In this document: piece after piece, positions 1-8,317 of the stretch
Position numbering within the stretch: position 1 is the stretch's first letter
How the letters are laid out: each line of letters opens with the position of its first letter
Assembly: GCF_000260115.1 (NCBI RefSeq)
Contig: NZ_JH651379.1
Location: 3,498,240 to 3,562,239 of the forward strand
From: Galbibacter orientalis DSM 19592
Lineage (GTDB): Bacteria > Bacteroidota > Bacteroidia > Flavobacteriales > Flavobacteriaceae
Direction of reading: 5' to 3'
DNA length: 64,000 nt
Translations under genes and position numbers: made by a program
Notes under the pieces: model-generated
The model's input: only the letters and a program-made list of their open reading frames with translations
Databases searched by the model: none
What the model was told of the DNA's origin: nothing

Positions 1-1
1 G

Positions 2-208
2 CTTCCTGAACGTAAAAAGAAGATTAGAGATGCACGGCACGGTCCCACAAGCTGGGTAAGTATTATCCTAACAGAAGGTAAATTTCATCAAGTTCGTAAA
101 ATGACATCTGCAGTAGGCTTTCCTACATTGCGATTAGTTAGAGTTCGTATTGGAGATATTTCTTTAGGTAATATAGAGCCTGGAGAGGTAAGAGAAATAA
201 AAATGTAA
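2..208 (+). CDS. 23S rRNA pseudouridine synthase, RsuA/RluB/RluE family (3' end only)
   Basis: Only the last 68 codons are inside the window, open from base 2 to a TAA at 206-208. The residues carry the C-terminal signature of the RsuA/RluB/RluE/RluF branch: a GKFHQVRKM motif followed by a segment reading [18 protein letters not shown]. Enzymes of this branch isomerise specific uridines in rRNA. The catalytic Asp and any S4 domain lie upstream, outside the window, so the exact target site cannot be assigned. An RluE-like short form is plausible because the recognisable protein stops right after the PGE motif. Confidence 0.85.
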   Translation, partial: LPERKKKIRDARHGPTSWVSIILTEGKFHQVRKMTSAVGFPTLRLVRVRIGDISLGNIEPGEVREIKM

Positions 209-370
209 ACGTTTTAAGTTTCTATTTCTTTTTTTATGCTCTAAAGCTAGTGAAATGGTGACGTTTGATTTAATAAGGGAAATTTCTTTTGCTACTCCTT
301 TTTTACTAGCGTAAATGATGCACTCCCCCGCTAGCGCGAGCGTCACACTCGTGCTCATTAAAACCCGCTG

Positions 371-392
371 CCGCACGAATCCTTTCGTGCGG
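371..392. repeat. Hairpin repeat, copy 1
   Basis: A perfect 9-bp stem (CCGCACGAA / TTCGTGCGG) encloses the loop TCCT. The flanking bases CCGCTG precede both copies, so the repeated unit is longer than the stem. It looks like a small interspersed repeat rather than a terminator because no T tract follows it. Confidence 0.6.
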
Positions 393-648
393 TAGTTGTC
401 TTTTATCCATAATGCTTAAATTTTGTAAAAGTTTCTACTTATATTTTATTACCATTATTACTATCCCTGTGGAACGCAATACAATCGCGCACCAGCGGGG
501 GTTTGACCTGGGTACTATTTAACACCTTGTTCCACTCCGCATTTACTATCCCCTTGAGGGGATTATAGGGGTGTTTGTTTCATTGTTTTTACTTCTTACT
601 CATAATTGGCGCAAGCTTAGCTCTTACGCTAACTGGGCTTCCCCGCTG

Positions 649-670
649 CCGCACGAATCCTTTCGTGTGG
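649..670. repeat. Hairpin repeat, copy 2
   Basis: Second copy of the hairpin at 371-392, with the same loop and one stem change (CGTGTGG instead of CGTGCGG) that keeps a G-T wobble pair. A shared CCGCTG precedes it and a TAAT/TAGT-like sequence follows. It lies about 65 bp downstream of the stop codon of the convergent MFS gene. Confidence 0.6.
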
Positions 671-733
671 TAATATTCTCTTAGCCATAATATTAAAATT
701 TAATTTTTTGGTCAATATTGAATATACCCTTAC

Positions 734-2002
734 TTACTCCTCCTTTTCATGCTCTTCAATATCTTTTCTAAGATCTAGTTTTCTAAAAGCAGGAGAAACA
801 ATTCCTGTAGTTACAACTGTTATTAATGTCATTGTACCGCCAAAAACTACAGCGGTAACTGTTCCCATTAATCGTGCTGTTAGTCCGCTTTCAAAAGCCC
901 CTAACTCGTTAGACGATCCTACAAACATAGAATTAACCGATGCTACTCTACCACGCATATGGTCTGGAGTACGCAGTTGTAAAATGGTTTGTCTAATAAT
1001 CATTGAGATCCCATCGAAAACTCCACTTAAGAAAAGTGCTAATACAGATACCCAAAACCATGTTGAGAGTCCGAAAACAATAATACACACACCAAATCCA
1101 AAGATAGCTCCAAGAAGTTTCATTCCAGCACTTTTATTAAGCGGGAAATAAGCAGATGTAAACATTGTTATTAATGCTCCTACAGCTGGGGCGGCTCTTA
1201 AAACTCCAAAACCTTGAGAACCTACATGTAAAATATCTTGTGCAAAAACAGGTAATAGCGCTACAGCCCCACCAAAAAGTACAGCAATCATATCTAAAGT
1301 TATAGCCCCTAGAATTACTTTAGTACTAAATACAAACCGAACTCCTTCTCGCAAGCTTTTAAATACATTTTCTCCTATTTTAGGATTTAAAATTGGCTTT
1401 TTAGGGATCTGAAGTAGGTTAACAAATGCTATTAAAGAAAAACCAAAAATTAGACACATAGACCAATGTACGCCAATCCAATTAATACTAAATCCAGCTA
1501 ATGCTGGCCCTAGAACAGCTCCCATTTGCCAAACAGAACTACTCCATGTTGCTGCATTTGGATATACCTTTTTGGGTACAATTAAAGAAAATAAAGAAAA
1601 AATGGTAGGCCCTAAAAAAGCACGTACAAAACCACCTAGAAAAACTAAAAAGTAAATACAATACAAAACAATATCAGTAGGCCATTCTCCAATAATTTTA
1701 GGCCACGTTAATAAAAAGAGTCCGAAACTAATTACAGAAAATCCTAAAATACACTTTAACAACAAGCCTCTTTTTTCCTTTTGATCTACTACATGTCCTG
1801 CAAAAAGTGCTAAGGAAACCGCAGGAATAACCTCCATTAGTCCGATAATTCCTAAAGATAACGGGTCTTTTGTAATACTATATACCTCCCACTCTATTAC
1901 TACAAATTGCATTGACCATGCAAAAACCATTGCAAAACGGACAATCAAAAATATGTTGAATTCTTTGTAACGCAGTGCTGCGTAGGGATCATTCTTTGCC
2001 AA
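734..2002 (-). CDS. MFS transporter (EntS-like / MFS_3 type exporter)
   Basis: A 422-residue protein with the hydrophobic pattern of 12 transmembrane helices, as usual for the major facilitator superfamily. The loop after the second helix holds a motif-A-like GHVVDQKEKR at residues 69-78. The overall pattern, including PDHMRGRVASVNSMF in the C-terminal half, resembles the MFS_3 branch that includes the enterobactin exporter EntS and macrolide exporters, so efflux of a small molecule across the inner membrane is likely. The substrate is unknown. It is monocistronic, and the longest frame begins at the ATG at 2002. A 120-bp interspersed repeat lies only about 35 bp upstream, between the start codon and a possible promoter box (TACCTTTG on the minus strand at 2177-2184). 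Confidence 0.88.
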   Translation of the reverse strand: MAKNDPYAALRYKEFNIFLIVRFAMVFAWSMQFVVIEWEVYSITKDPLSLGIIGLMEVIPAVSLALFAGHVVDQKEKRGLLLKCILGFSVISFGLFLLTWPKIIGEWPTDIVLYCIYFLVFLGGFVRAFLGPTIFSLFSLIVPKKVYPNAATWSSSVWQMGAVLGPALAGFSINWIGVHWSMCLIFGFSLIAFVNLLQIPKKPILNPKIGENVFKSLREGVRFVFSTKVILGAITLDMIAVLFGGAVALLPVFAQDILHVGSQGFGVLRAAPAVGALITMFTSAYFPLNKSAGMKLLGAIFGFGVCIIVFGLSTWFWVSVLALFLSGVFDGISMIIRQTILQLRTPDHMRGRVASVNSMFVGSSNELGAFESGLTARLMGTVTAVVFGGTMTLITVVTTGIVSPAFRKLDLRKDIEEHEKEE

Positions 2003-2037
2003 AATATTGATAATTTGAAGTTGTTCTTTTTCTATTT

Positions 2038-2157
2038 AATCCCTCATTGAGGGTTTTATTCCTCAGAGCCTGTCCTGAGTTTATCGAAGGGCTCTGCATC
2101 GAAATGGATTTAATTTGTATTCCTTTGAATACCTCGTAGGCTTGCCTCGAGGTAGTT
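2038..2157 (-). repeat. Interspersed 120-bp repeat, copy A
   Basis: One of five copies of a repeat in this window (2038-2157, 9815-9933, 20093-20158, 56864-56983, and the start of one at 63990). Two conserved blocks are a palindrome-rich end (CCCTCAATGAGGG) and a GAGCC...GGCTC hairpin around the core CTTCGATAAACTCAGGACA. A third block, CTCGAGG(C/T)AAGCCTACGAGG, is at the far end. Here it is in reverse orientation and sits in the leader of the MFS gene. The core resembles repeats found widely in bacterial genomes, so this is probably a REP- or MITE-like element. Confidence 0.8.
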
Positions 2158-2472
2158 GATTTTCAGATAAAAAAATCAAAGGTACTATAATATTGAAATT
2201 TATTTGCTGTTTTTTTGTAAGATAAATACTGAAGTTTAACCTCTTGAAAACCACGACTTCATCATTTATATTCTTCGATAAAATGAATGTTTTAAACGAT
2301 AAAACGTTTCATTTTAACATTTTTAAATAATCTATTTTAGAAAGATCTCCGTAGATATTACAGAATGAATTAAAAAATTGATGCTGAAACATCCTTCAAA
2401 AAGTAAATTTCAAGATGTAGTTACTTGGGTGTTTTAACTAAGACTTTTAAAAATAATTAAAACTATTAACAG
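2158..2472. other. AT-rich divergent spacer
   Basis: About 315 bp between repeat copy A and the OmpA-family gene, holding the regulatory regions of the two divergent genes. A minus-strand TACCTTTG (2177-2184) fits the Bacteroidota -7 box but has no clear TTTG at -33. No gene, RNA or strong hairpin was seen. Confidence 0.4.
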
Positions 2473-3306
2473 ATGAAAAAAACAGCAATAACATTATTTA
2501 CAATTGCAATATTAACTTCTTGTGTATCGAAGAAGAAATATGTGGAATTAGAGAATGAAAAAGGAGAACTTCAAAGTCAGCTACAAAAAACACAAGTTGA
2601 AAAAGAAGAATTGGAAACAAAATTCTCTGCTATTCAAAATCGTGTTGATGAGTACAATAGTAAAATTAATAGTTTAACAGAAGAGAACGATAGTAAATTG
2701 GTTACTGTTGGCGATGTAGCAGTTATTTCTGAAGAAACTAAAAGAGGAATGCGTAAAACACTACAAAATGTAGACCCTTCTCAACTTAGTGAGGCTAAGA
2801 CTTTAAAAGATTCAATGAATTTAGCTGTCTCTTACAATCTACAAAAATCAATGAATAACAGCAGTTTGAATGAAGATGATGATATTGCTATTGATATTGA
2901 TGAGACTGTAGTAATGATTTCTATTTCTGATAAATTACTATTCAATACAGCTAGTTACAGAGTAAGTAATAAGGCAAACGATATTTTACAAAAACTTGCA
3001 GACGTTATAAACTCTGAGCCAAGTATTGAGGTAATGGTAGAAGGACATACAGATGCCAGAAGTATTCATACAGAGAAAGTGCAAGACAACTGGGATTTAA
3101 GTGTTTTAAGAGCTACATCTGTTGTTAGAAAACTTCAAAACGATTACGAAGTAAGTCCAGAAAAATTAATAGCTTCTGGAAGAAGTAGTTTCCAACCGCT
3201 AGTAGATAATGAAACTAAAGAAAATAGAGCCAAAAATAGAAGAACTAGAATTGTGATTTTACCAAACATCAACAAATTCTTTGCTTTAATGGCTTCAAAT
3301 GAATAA
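2473..3306 (+). CDS. OmpA-family peptidoglycan-binding lipoprotein
   Basis: A 277-residue outer-membrane-associated lipoprotein. A short signal ends in LTSC with the lipid-bearing Cys at residue 17. Residues about 22-75 are charged and heptad-like (coiled coil). The C-terminal OmpA domain spans about 145-263 and has the peptidoglycan-binding landmarks EGHTD (190-194), NWDLSVLRA (206-214) and NRRTRI (255-260). This family anchors the outer membrane to the cell wall non-covalently. The coiled-coil plus OmpA layout without an N-terminal barrel is typical of periplasmic anchors of flavobacteria. The gene stands alone and is followed by an intrinsic terminator. Confidence 0.9.
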   Translation: MKKTAITLFTIAILTSCVSKKKYVELENEKGELQSQLQKTQVEKEELETKFSAIQNRVDEYNSKINSLTEENDSKLVTVGDVAVISEETKRGMRKTLQNVDPSQLSEAKTLKDSMNLAVSYNLQKSMNNSSLNEDDDIAIDIDETVVMISISDKLLFNTASYRVSNKANDILQKLADVINSEPSIEVMVEGHTDARSIHTEKVQDNWDLSVLRATSVVRKLQNDYEVSPEKLIASGRSSFQPLVDNETKENRAKNRRTRIVILPNINKFFALMASNE

Positions 3307-3343
3307 ACAATAATAGATTAACACACACTTTAAGCTGAAAGGA

Positions 3344-3373
3344 CGTCTTACTTTATTAGTAAGGCGTTTTTTT
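3344..3373 (+). terminator. Intrinsic terminator after the OmpA-family gene
   Basis: Stem CGTCTTAC / GTAAGGCG with one G-T pair and a 7-base loop, followed immediately by seven T residues. It lies 38 bp past the stop codon at 3306. Confidence 0.85.
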
Positions 3374-3530
3374 AGTTACTAATAATCGAGATTTACATGC
3401 TTCAGGACTTACCAGAAGGAGTTTAATTTTGACAAAATTATTTGCCTGTTTTTGATCTTGTAAGCTTAATGATAAAAGGTGTAAACCAATCCCATGTACT
3501 AATAAATTGATGTATTATTAAGAGTCTGAT

Positions 3531-3577
3531 ATAAAAAAATAGCTTCCTAAATTATGAGTATTATAACTTAGGAAGCT
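3531..3577 (-). terminator. Intrinsic terminator of the dehydrogenase-like lipoprotein gene
   Basis: A perfect 10-bp stem, AGCTTCCTAA (3541-3550) with TTAGGAAGCT (3568-3577). On the minus strand it is followed by a T-rich run (complement of 3533-3539). It lies 20 bp past the stop of the gene ending at 3597. Confidence 0.85.
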
Positions 3578-3596
3578 ACTAAAAGTTTATATTTTA

Positions 3597-4874
3597 TTAA
3601 TTAGCTGCAGTTACTTTCCAAATAATCCCAGCATCGTCATCGTTAACCAATAAAGAACCTTTTGGGGTTACAGTTACGTCTACCGGACGTCCATAAACCT
3701 CTCCAGCTTCATCATTTGCAATAAATCCGGTTAAGAAATCTTGAGGTTGTTGTGGCTTGCCATCACTAAAAGGAACAAATACAACTTTATATCCTGCAAA
3801 ATTTGCTCTATTCCAAGAACCATGTTGTCCTACAAAAGCTCCATTTTTATAGTTATTAGGAAATTGATCGGCTGTATAAAATGTTAAACCTAATGAAGCA
3901 GTATGACTTCCAACAGGAACATCAGGAATAATAGTTTTTTCCACCATATCTTGGTGTGGGTCTTCCTCCCAACGCGGATCGTTAATAGCTCCATAATAAC
4001 TAAATGGCCAGCCGTAGAAACCACCTTTTTTAACGCTAGTAATGTAATCTGGTACTAAATTATCTCCTAGTCCATCACGCTCATTAACAGCTGTCCATAA
4101 CTCTCCAGTTACAGGATTTATATCCATTCCTACAGGGTTTCTAATTCCGCTAGCATATATTTCCTCTCCAGAGCCGTCAGGGTTTACTTCCAGGATAGAA
4201 GCGCGTCTTTGTTCTTCTTCCATTCCATGTTCTCCTACATTACTTGCAGAACCTACAGAAATATAAATTTTGCTACCATCTTTACTACTAATAATATTTC
4301 TAGTCCAATGATTATTGTATCCGCCAGCAGGAAGATCTACAATTTTTTCTCCTTCAGATGTAATTTTATTAGCTCCTTTTTTGTACGGATATCTATACAA
4401 TCCATCGGTATTTGCTACATAGAAATAATTATTCAAAACCAACATTCCTAAGTTTTGGTGTAACCCTTCAAGATAAATATGCTGCTCGTCTACTTTTTCA
4501 TCTCCATTAGTATCTCTAAGTAGTGTAATTCTGTTTGCACTGTCTTTACTTGTATTAGCTTCTGCAACAAAAGCATCTCCATTAGGAGCAATATACGTCC
4601 AACGAGGATGTTTTAAATCTTCAGCAAAGCGAGTTACCTTAAAACCTGCAGGAGCTGTAGGAGTTTTCTCTTTTGGCCAATCTATTACTGTACTAGGTCT
4701 AGAAACAGACCTAGTAAAAAATGGTGCAGGTAATTCAATTTCACCAATGGCTGTTTGAACAGATGGTGTACTATCTTTTATAACTTCATTTGTATCTTCT
4801 GAAGTATTTTTACTTTGATTTTTACAACTAGCTATTACCAAGGGAATGGCTAGAAGGTAGATTAATTTTTTCAT
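3597..4874 (-). CDS. PQQ-type sugar (sorbosone/glucose) dehydrogenase-like lipoprotein
   Basis: A 425-residue secreted protein. The signal ends in IASC, with lipidated Cys17, followed by an acidic/Thr-rich linker. From about residue 75 the protein matches the L-sorbosone/soluble glucose dehydrogenase beta-propeller family: a GFKVTRFAEDLKHPR opening, RNPVGMDINPVTGELW, a GQHGSWNR segment and an ending with LLVNDDDAGIIWKV. The family oxidises sugars at a PQQ cofactor in the periplasm, and some members have other or no activity. No PQQ synthesis genes are in the window, so the cofactor must come from elsewhere. The gene is monocistronic. Confidence 0.85.
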   Translation of the reverse strand: MKKLIYLLAIPLVIASCKNQSKNTSEDTNEVIKDSTPSVQTAIGEIELPAPFFTRSVSRPSTVIDWPKEKTPTAPAGFKVTRFAEDLKHPRWTYIAPNGDAFVAEANTSKDSANRITLLRDTNGDEKVDEQHIYLEGLHQNLGMLVLNNYFYVANTDGLYRYPYKKGANKITSEGEKIVDLPAGGYNNHWTRNIISSKDGSKIYISVGSASNVGEHGMEEEQRRASILEVNPDGSGEEIYASGIRNPVGMDINPVTGELWTAVNERDGLGDNLVPDYITSVKKGGFYGWPFSYYGAINDPRWEEDPHQDMVEKTIIPDVPVGSHTASLGLTFYTADQFPNNYKNGAFVGQHGSWNRANFAGYKVVFVPFSDGKPQQPQDFLTGFIANDEAGEVYGRPVDVTVTPKGSLLVNDDDAGIIWKVTAAN

Positions 4875-4974
4875 TTTTTTTATTTGATTTAGTTGTACTG
4901 TTCTAATTTACATTTTATTCTAGATGAAGAAAAAACTTACCCAATATTAGCATTAATTTAACAACCCATATAAT

Positions 4975-5013
4975 AAAATTCCCCCGAGGTATATATCTCG
5001 GGGGAATAATTTT
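4975..5013 (-). terminator. Intrinsic terminator of the ars operon
   Basis: A strong GC-rich stem (CCCCCGAG / CTCGGGGG, extended by A-T pairs on both sides) with an 8-base loop. It sits 60 bp past the acr3 stop, and a T-rich tail follows on the minus strand. Confidence 0.8.
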
Positions 5014-5073
5014 ATAGTTATCATTCCTGGCTATTCTATACTAGAATAGAGTGAATCATTTTTATATCTGAAG

Positions 5074-6120
5074 CTAAGTAAGCGATGGATAATATTTTTT
5101 TCGAAGCCAAAAAGCAACTCTTACTAATAATATAAGTGCTGGAACTTCCACTAATGGTCCGATAACCCCAGTAAATGCTTGTCCGGAATTTAGCCCAAAT
5201 ACTGCAATAGCTACAGCAATGGCAAGCTCAAAGTTATTTCCTGCGGCAGTAAAAGCAATAGCTACATTCTCATCATATGGAGTTCCTTTTGCTTTACTAA
5301 CAAAAAAACCAATAAAAAACATTACAGTAAAATAAATGAGTAATGGAATGGCTATTAATACAACATCAAATGGAATTTGAACAATAAGTTCTCCTTTTAA
5401 TGAAAACATAACCAGAATGGTAAATAGCAAGGCTATGAGTGTTATTGGAGAAATATAAGGAATGAATTTTTTTGTATACCATTCCTCTCCTTTAATTTTA
5501 ACTAAAATTAGCCTACTTAAAAAGCCTAAAACAAAAGGGATTCCTAGATAAATAGCTACACTTTCTGCAATTGTTGCTATTGAAATATCTACGATTGCTC
5601 CTTCAAATCCGAAAAGAGGTGGTAATTTGGTAATAAATAGCCATGCATAAAAACTATAGCCAAAAACCTGAAAAATACTATTTAAGGCTACCAATCCTGC
5701 GCCGTATTCGCTACTCCCTTCAGCTAAATCGTTCCATACTAAAACCATAGCTATACACCTAGCAAGACCAATTAAAATTAGACCTACCATGTATTCTGGA
5801 TAGTCATGAAGAAAAATGATAGCTAGAAAAAACATTAAAAAGGGGCCTATTATCCAATTTAAAACCAAGGAAATAGATAATACTTTTACGTTTTTAAAAA
5901 CTTTTGGCAATAAGGCATAATTAACCTTAGCCAAAGGAGGATACATCATTAATATGAGTCCGATTGCAATAGGGATATTTGTAGTACCACTATTAAAAGA
6001 GTTTATAATATTTGAAATGTTTGGATATACATAACCTATAAAAACTCCTATTGCCATGGCTACAAAAATCCACAGCGTTAAATTTTTATCGAGAAAACTT
6101 AATTTTTTAGACTGCTTCAT
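5074..6120 (-). CDS. acr3: ACR3-family arsenite efflux transporter
   Basis: A 348-residue, 10-helix membrane protein of the ACR3/BASS superfamily, the usual length for bacterial Acr3. The conserved membrane Cys lies in GLARCIAM (C122), which in characterised Acr3 proteins is needed for arsenite export, and the conserved acidic helix [12 protein letters not shown] is near the C-terminus. It exports As(III) across the inner membrane, probably driven by the proton gradient. It is the last gene of the arsR-DUF6428-arsC-acr3 operon. Its ATG shares one base with the upstream stop (TAATG), indicating translational coupling to the arsenate reductase that supplies its substrate. Confidence 0.93.
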   Translation of the reverse strand: MKQSKKLSFLDKNLTLWIFVAMAIGVFIGYVYPNISNIINSFNSGTTNIPIAIGLILMMYPPLAKVNYALLPKVFKNVKVLSISLVLNWIIGPFLMFFLAIIFLHDYPEYMVGLILIGLARCIAMVLVWNDLAEGSSEYGAGLVALNSIFQVFGYSFYAWLFITKLPPLFGFEGAIVDISIATIAESVAIYLGIPFVLGFLSRLILVKIKGEEWYTKKFIPYISPITLIALLFTILVMFSLKGELIVQIPFDVVLIAIPLLIYFTVMFFIGFFVSKAKGTPYDENVAIAFTAAGNNFELAIAVAIAVFGLNSGQAFTGVIGPLVEVPALILLVRVAFWLRKKYYPSLT

Positions 6121-6731
6121 TAGTTACTGACTTTTGAAAATACATAATACATTTCTGTAGCTATTTGTAAGCTTCTTTCCTGATATTTTGCTGCTTGTTC
6201 TGGAGTTCCATCAAATAATTTTGGATCTTCATAAGTAATAGGGATTCTTTTTTCTGCTCCTGCTATAAACGGACAGCCTCCATCTGCCTGAGAACAAGTC
6301 ATTATAGCTGCAAACCCTGATTCAGGATTAAAATCATCATCATACTTTTTAGAAAAAGCAATTACAGGATGTTCATTTTCGGCATATTTAATACTATATA
6401 CTGGGTTATCCCCTTCTGAAATATTTTTTACTAGAAACCCACTCTGCTTCAAAGTTTCACCAACCATAGGAAACATAGCTGTACTTTCTGTTCCTCCAGA
6501 GTAACAAAATACATTTTCTATTCCAAAATAATGAGCCATAGTTTGTGCCCAAATTTGCGATAAGTGACTTCTTCTTGAGTTGTGGGTGCAGATAAAATTT
6601 ATAGTAACAGCTTCCTTTTTCGCGACTTTATTGTTGATAAATTCGATTAAAGATGTTAACAATTCCTTACGTTCTTCGGATAAGGATTCAATATTTAGAG
6701 TACTTATATTATTATTTATTGTAGGATACAT
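6120..6731 (-). CDS. arsC: LMW protein-tyrosine-phosphatase-type arsenate reductase
   Basis: A 203-residue protein of the low-molecular-weight phosphatase fold. The P-loop is CTHNSRRS, giving a C-x5-R catalytic loop with C48 and R54. Two further cysteines occur in [11 protein letters not shown], and an acid-loop candidate is [10 protein letters not shown]. Proteins of this type in Bacteroidota ars operons are thought to reduce arsenate to arsenite with the P-loop Cys and a resolving Cys. A pure phosphatase role cannot be excluded from sequence. The start lies 15 bp after the DUF6428 stop, and its own stop overlaps the acr3 start. Confidence 0.85.
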   Translation of the reverse strand: MYPTINNNISTLNIESLSEERKELLTSLIEFINNKVAKKEAVTINFICTHNSRRSHLSQIWAQTMAHYFGIENVFCYSGGTESTAMFPMVGETLKQSGFLVKNISEGDNPVYSIKYAENEHPVIAFSKKYDDDFNPESGFAAIMTCSQADGGCPFIAGAEKRIPITYEDPKLFDGTPEQAAKYQERSLQIATEMYYVFSKVSN

Positions 6732-6746
6732 ATTTAATAATTTAGG

Positions 6747-7217
6747 TTAACAGCAACCACTTCCTGGGGTGCATGAATTAGATGAGCTTATGGGGATTTC
6801 TGATAATTTTACGTTCTTTTTTTCTGGAATTCCGCAAGCATCTTTTGCAAGACAGTCTGTTTGTTTAGTAGTTAACATAAAGATTCCATTTGCAATGTCT
6901 AAACCATATTTACTGATGGTTTCGCCTTGGTATTCAACTTCTATTTCGTTGTCTTCTAGATTTAATTTTTCCTCTGATAGCTCTATAATGTGAATTAATT
7001 TTTCTGGATGTAATCGATGGTCGTAATCATTTTCTTCCCAAAGTTGAAAATTAATTACTTTTTCTTCTCTTAACGTTCCTCCGCAATCAATGAATTTTTT
7101 ACTGATAGCGCCTACTTCCGTAACATGGAAATGATTTGGAACAAGACTTCCATTTGGTAATTGAAATGCTATTTTTTCTTTCCCTTTTAAGTGTTTTTTA
7201 AAATCTGATAATTTCAT
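6747..7217 (-). CDS. DUF6428 protein of the arsenic operon
   Basis: A 156-residue soluble protein of the DUF6428 type that accompanies arsR/acr3 in many Bacteroidota. No biochemical function is known to me. It has five notable cysteines: one early (FIDCGG), a C-x4-C pair in TDCLAKDACG, and a tail SCTPGSGCC ending in two adjacent Cys (C155, C156). Vicinal thiols of this kind bind As(III), so a role as an arsenite-binding chaperone or sensor is a reasonable inference. It is separated from arsR by 87 bp that contain a second copy of the presumed ArsR operator. Confidence 0.8.
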   Translation of the reverse strand: MKLSDFKKHLKGKEKIAFQLPNGSLVPNHFHVTEVGAISKKFIDCGGTLREEKVINFQLWEENDYDHRLHPEKLIHIIELSEEKLNLEDNEIEVEYQGETISKYGLDIANGIFMLTTKQTDCLAKDACGIPEKKNVKLSEIPISSSNSCTPGSGCC

Positions 7218-7249
7218 TTTATAAAATTTTATATTTTAAACATTGCTTT

Positions 7250-7265
7250 ATTGCTATATTACGAT
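7250..7265. promoter_or_regulatory. Probable second ArsR operator
   Basis: The 16-bp sequence ATTGCTATATTACGAT is identical at 14 positions to the palindrome in front of arsR (7653-7668). It lies about 35 bp upstream of the DUF6428 start, so the regulator may control the structural genes separately from itself. Confidence 0.5.
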
Positions 7266-7304
7266 TAACTAAACTAAATAAGTTCATAAATTTATAATGA
7301 CAAG

Positions 7305-7640
7305 CTAACAACAATCGCCTGTAGAAATATTAGGAGATTGATTAATAAAAAGATTCAAAATATGAGCCATTTCATCCCAATTCGTTTGGTTGATGCAATA
7401 GCAAACACTAGTTCCTTCAATAGTTCCTTTTATAATTCCTATATTTTTTAATTCTTTTAAGTGTTGAGAGATTGTTGGTTGTGCAAGCCCGATTTCTCCA
7501 ACCAAATCTCCACAAACACAGGCATTTGTTTTAAATAAATATTGTAAAATAGCTACTCTAGCGGGATGCCCTAGCACTTTTGCTATACTAGCAATTTTAT
7601 TTTGTTCTTCTGAAAAAATTTCAGCCTTTGTTAGTCCCAT
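7305..7640 (-). CDS. arsR: ArsR/SmtB-family metalloregulator
   Basis: A 111-residue winged-helix repressor, the normal size for ArsR. The metal-binding motif CVCGDLV is at residues 41-47 in the recognition region, the classic ELCVCDL-type As(III) site. The DNA-reading helix is AQPTISQHLKELKN. Additional cysteines occur at 80 and 82 (VCYC) and the protein ends in GDCC. It should repress the operon and release DNA when arsenite binds the thiols. It is the first gene of the operon, with a near-perfect palindrome just upstream of its start. Confidence 0.93.
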   Translation of the reverse strand: MGLTKAEIFSEEQNKIASIAKVLGHPARVAILQYLFKTNACVCGDLVGEIGLAQPTISQHLKELKNIGIIKGTIEGTSVCYCINQTNWDEMAHILNLFINQSPNISTGDCC

Positions 7641-7652
7641 GTCAATTTGTTT

Positions 7653-7668
7653 ATTGCAATATTACAAT
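7653..7668. promoter_or_regulatory. Probable ArsR operator upstream of arsR
   Basis: ATTGCAATATTACAAT is a 16-bp palindrome with two mismatched positions, 13 bp upstream of the arsR start. A closely related copy lies inside the operon at 7250-7265, which supports its being a regulator site. Confidence 0.6.
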
Positions 7669-7713
7669 TAATAGATTTAAAGTATATTAAATAAATGTGA
7701 AGTTTTATAAAAT

Positions 7714-8316
7714 TTATGGAATCTGAGCAATTAGTTCTAGCCGTTTTACTATAAAATGAGGTGGTAAAATAGTGCCTGGAGAAAGTACCGCATTAGCTCC
7801 CACTCTACTGCTATCTCCCACAATAGAACCAAATTTGGTAACTCCTGTATCTATATGTTCATTGTTATGAAGCACCCAAATTTGTTTATCAGTTCTTTCA
7901 TTATAATGATTTGCAGCTATTGATCCCGCTTCAAAATTTACATTAGAACCAATAATACTATTTCCGATGTAATTTAAATGAGCAATTGCAGAATGAGATC
8001 CTATAAAACTACTTTTAATTTCACAATTGGCGCCAATATGAGTATTTTCAGCAATAAAAAAACCTTCTCTTAAATAGGAATTAGCTCCCACAAAAGCATT
8101 CTTACAAATAATACCTGGAGATTTTAGTACCGCCCCCTTTTCAATAACAGCAGATTTATGAATAGCAATATGATTTTCTATTATAAAATCATCATTTAAG
8201 GATTTTTGAAAATCTAAAACGAGTTGCTTTATATTAGAAGTAAATTCCCATGGTCTTTTCTCTTCTTCAGTAAAAAAAGGAAATTCAGTTATAAAATTTT
8301 TAATACGTAATTCCAA
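7714..8316 (-). CDS. LpxA-family left-handed beta-helix nucleotidyl/acyl transferase-like protein
   Basis: A roughly 200-residue protein with imperfect hexapeptide repeats (for example VIEKGAVLKSPGIICKNAFV and VGDSSRVGANAVLSPGTIL), which fold as a left-handed beta helix. It resembles the C-terminal half of sugar-1-phosphate nucleotidylyltransferases/GlmU found as a standalone protein in flavobacteria. The best start is a TTG at 8316, just past the universal stress protein stop: residues from there (LELRIKNFITEF) look like the family N-terminus. An upstream in-frame ATG at 8391 would add 25 leucine/phenylalanine-rich residues read through the neighbour's gene. The substrate is unknown. It is probably co-translated with the stress protein. 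Confidence 0.72.
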   Translation of the reverse strand: MELRIKNFITEFPFFTEEEKRPWEFTSNIKQLVLDFQKSLNDDFIIENHIAIHKSAVIEKGAVLKSPGIICKNAFVGANSYLREGFFIAENTHIGANCEIKSSFIGSHSAIAHLNYIGNSIIGSNVNFEAGSIAANHYNERTDKQIWVLHNNEHIDTGVTKFGSIVGDSSRVGANAVLSPGTILPPHFIVKRLELIAQIP

Positions 8317-8317
8317 A

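Larger units (their letters stand above)
209..733. other. Non-coding spacer with short hairpin repeats
   Basis: No convincing gene lies here. The spacer has three small inverted repeats. One at 333-355 pairs AGCGCGAG with CTCGTGCT with one mismatch. Two near-identical copies of another pair CCGCACGAA with TTCGTG(C/T)GG around a TCCT loop. Local GC is higher than the neighbouring genes. A poly-T-tailed terminator for the upstream gene was not identified. Confidence 0.5.

Noticed and set aside
708-1151. 147-residue plus-strand frame opposite the MFS gene
   Set aside because: It is the antisense of a clear 12-helix transporter. Its Ser/Ile/Thr-rich composition is what the reverse strand of membrane codons gives, and it has no recognisable motif.
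3375-3420. Second copy of the 525-bp inverted-end element
   Set aside because: Only about 20 bases near 3387 resemble the left end, and no partner end was found nearby, so it is not reported as an element.
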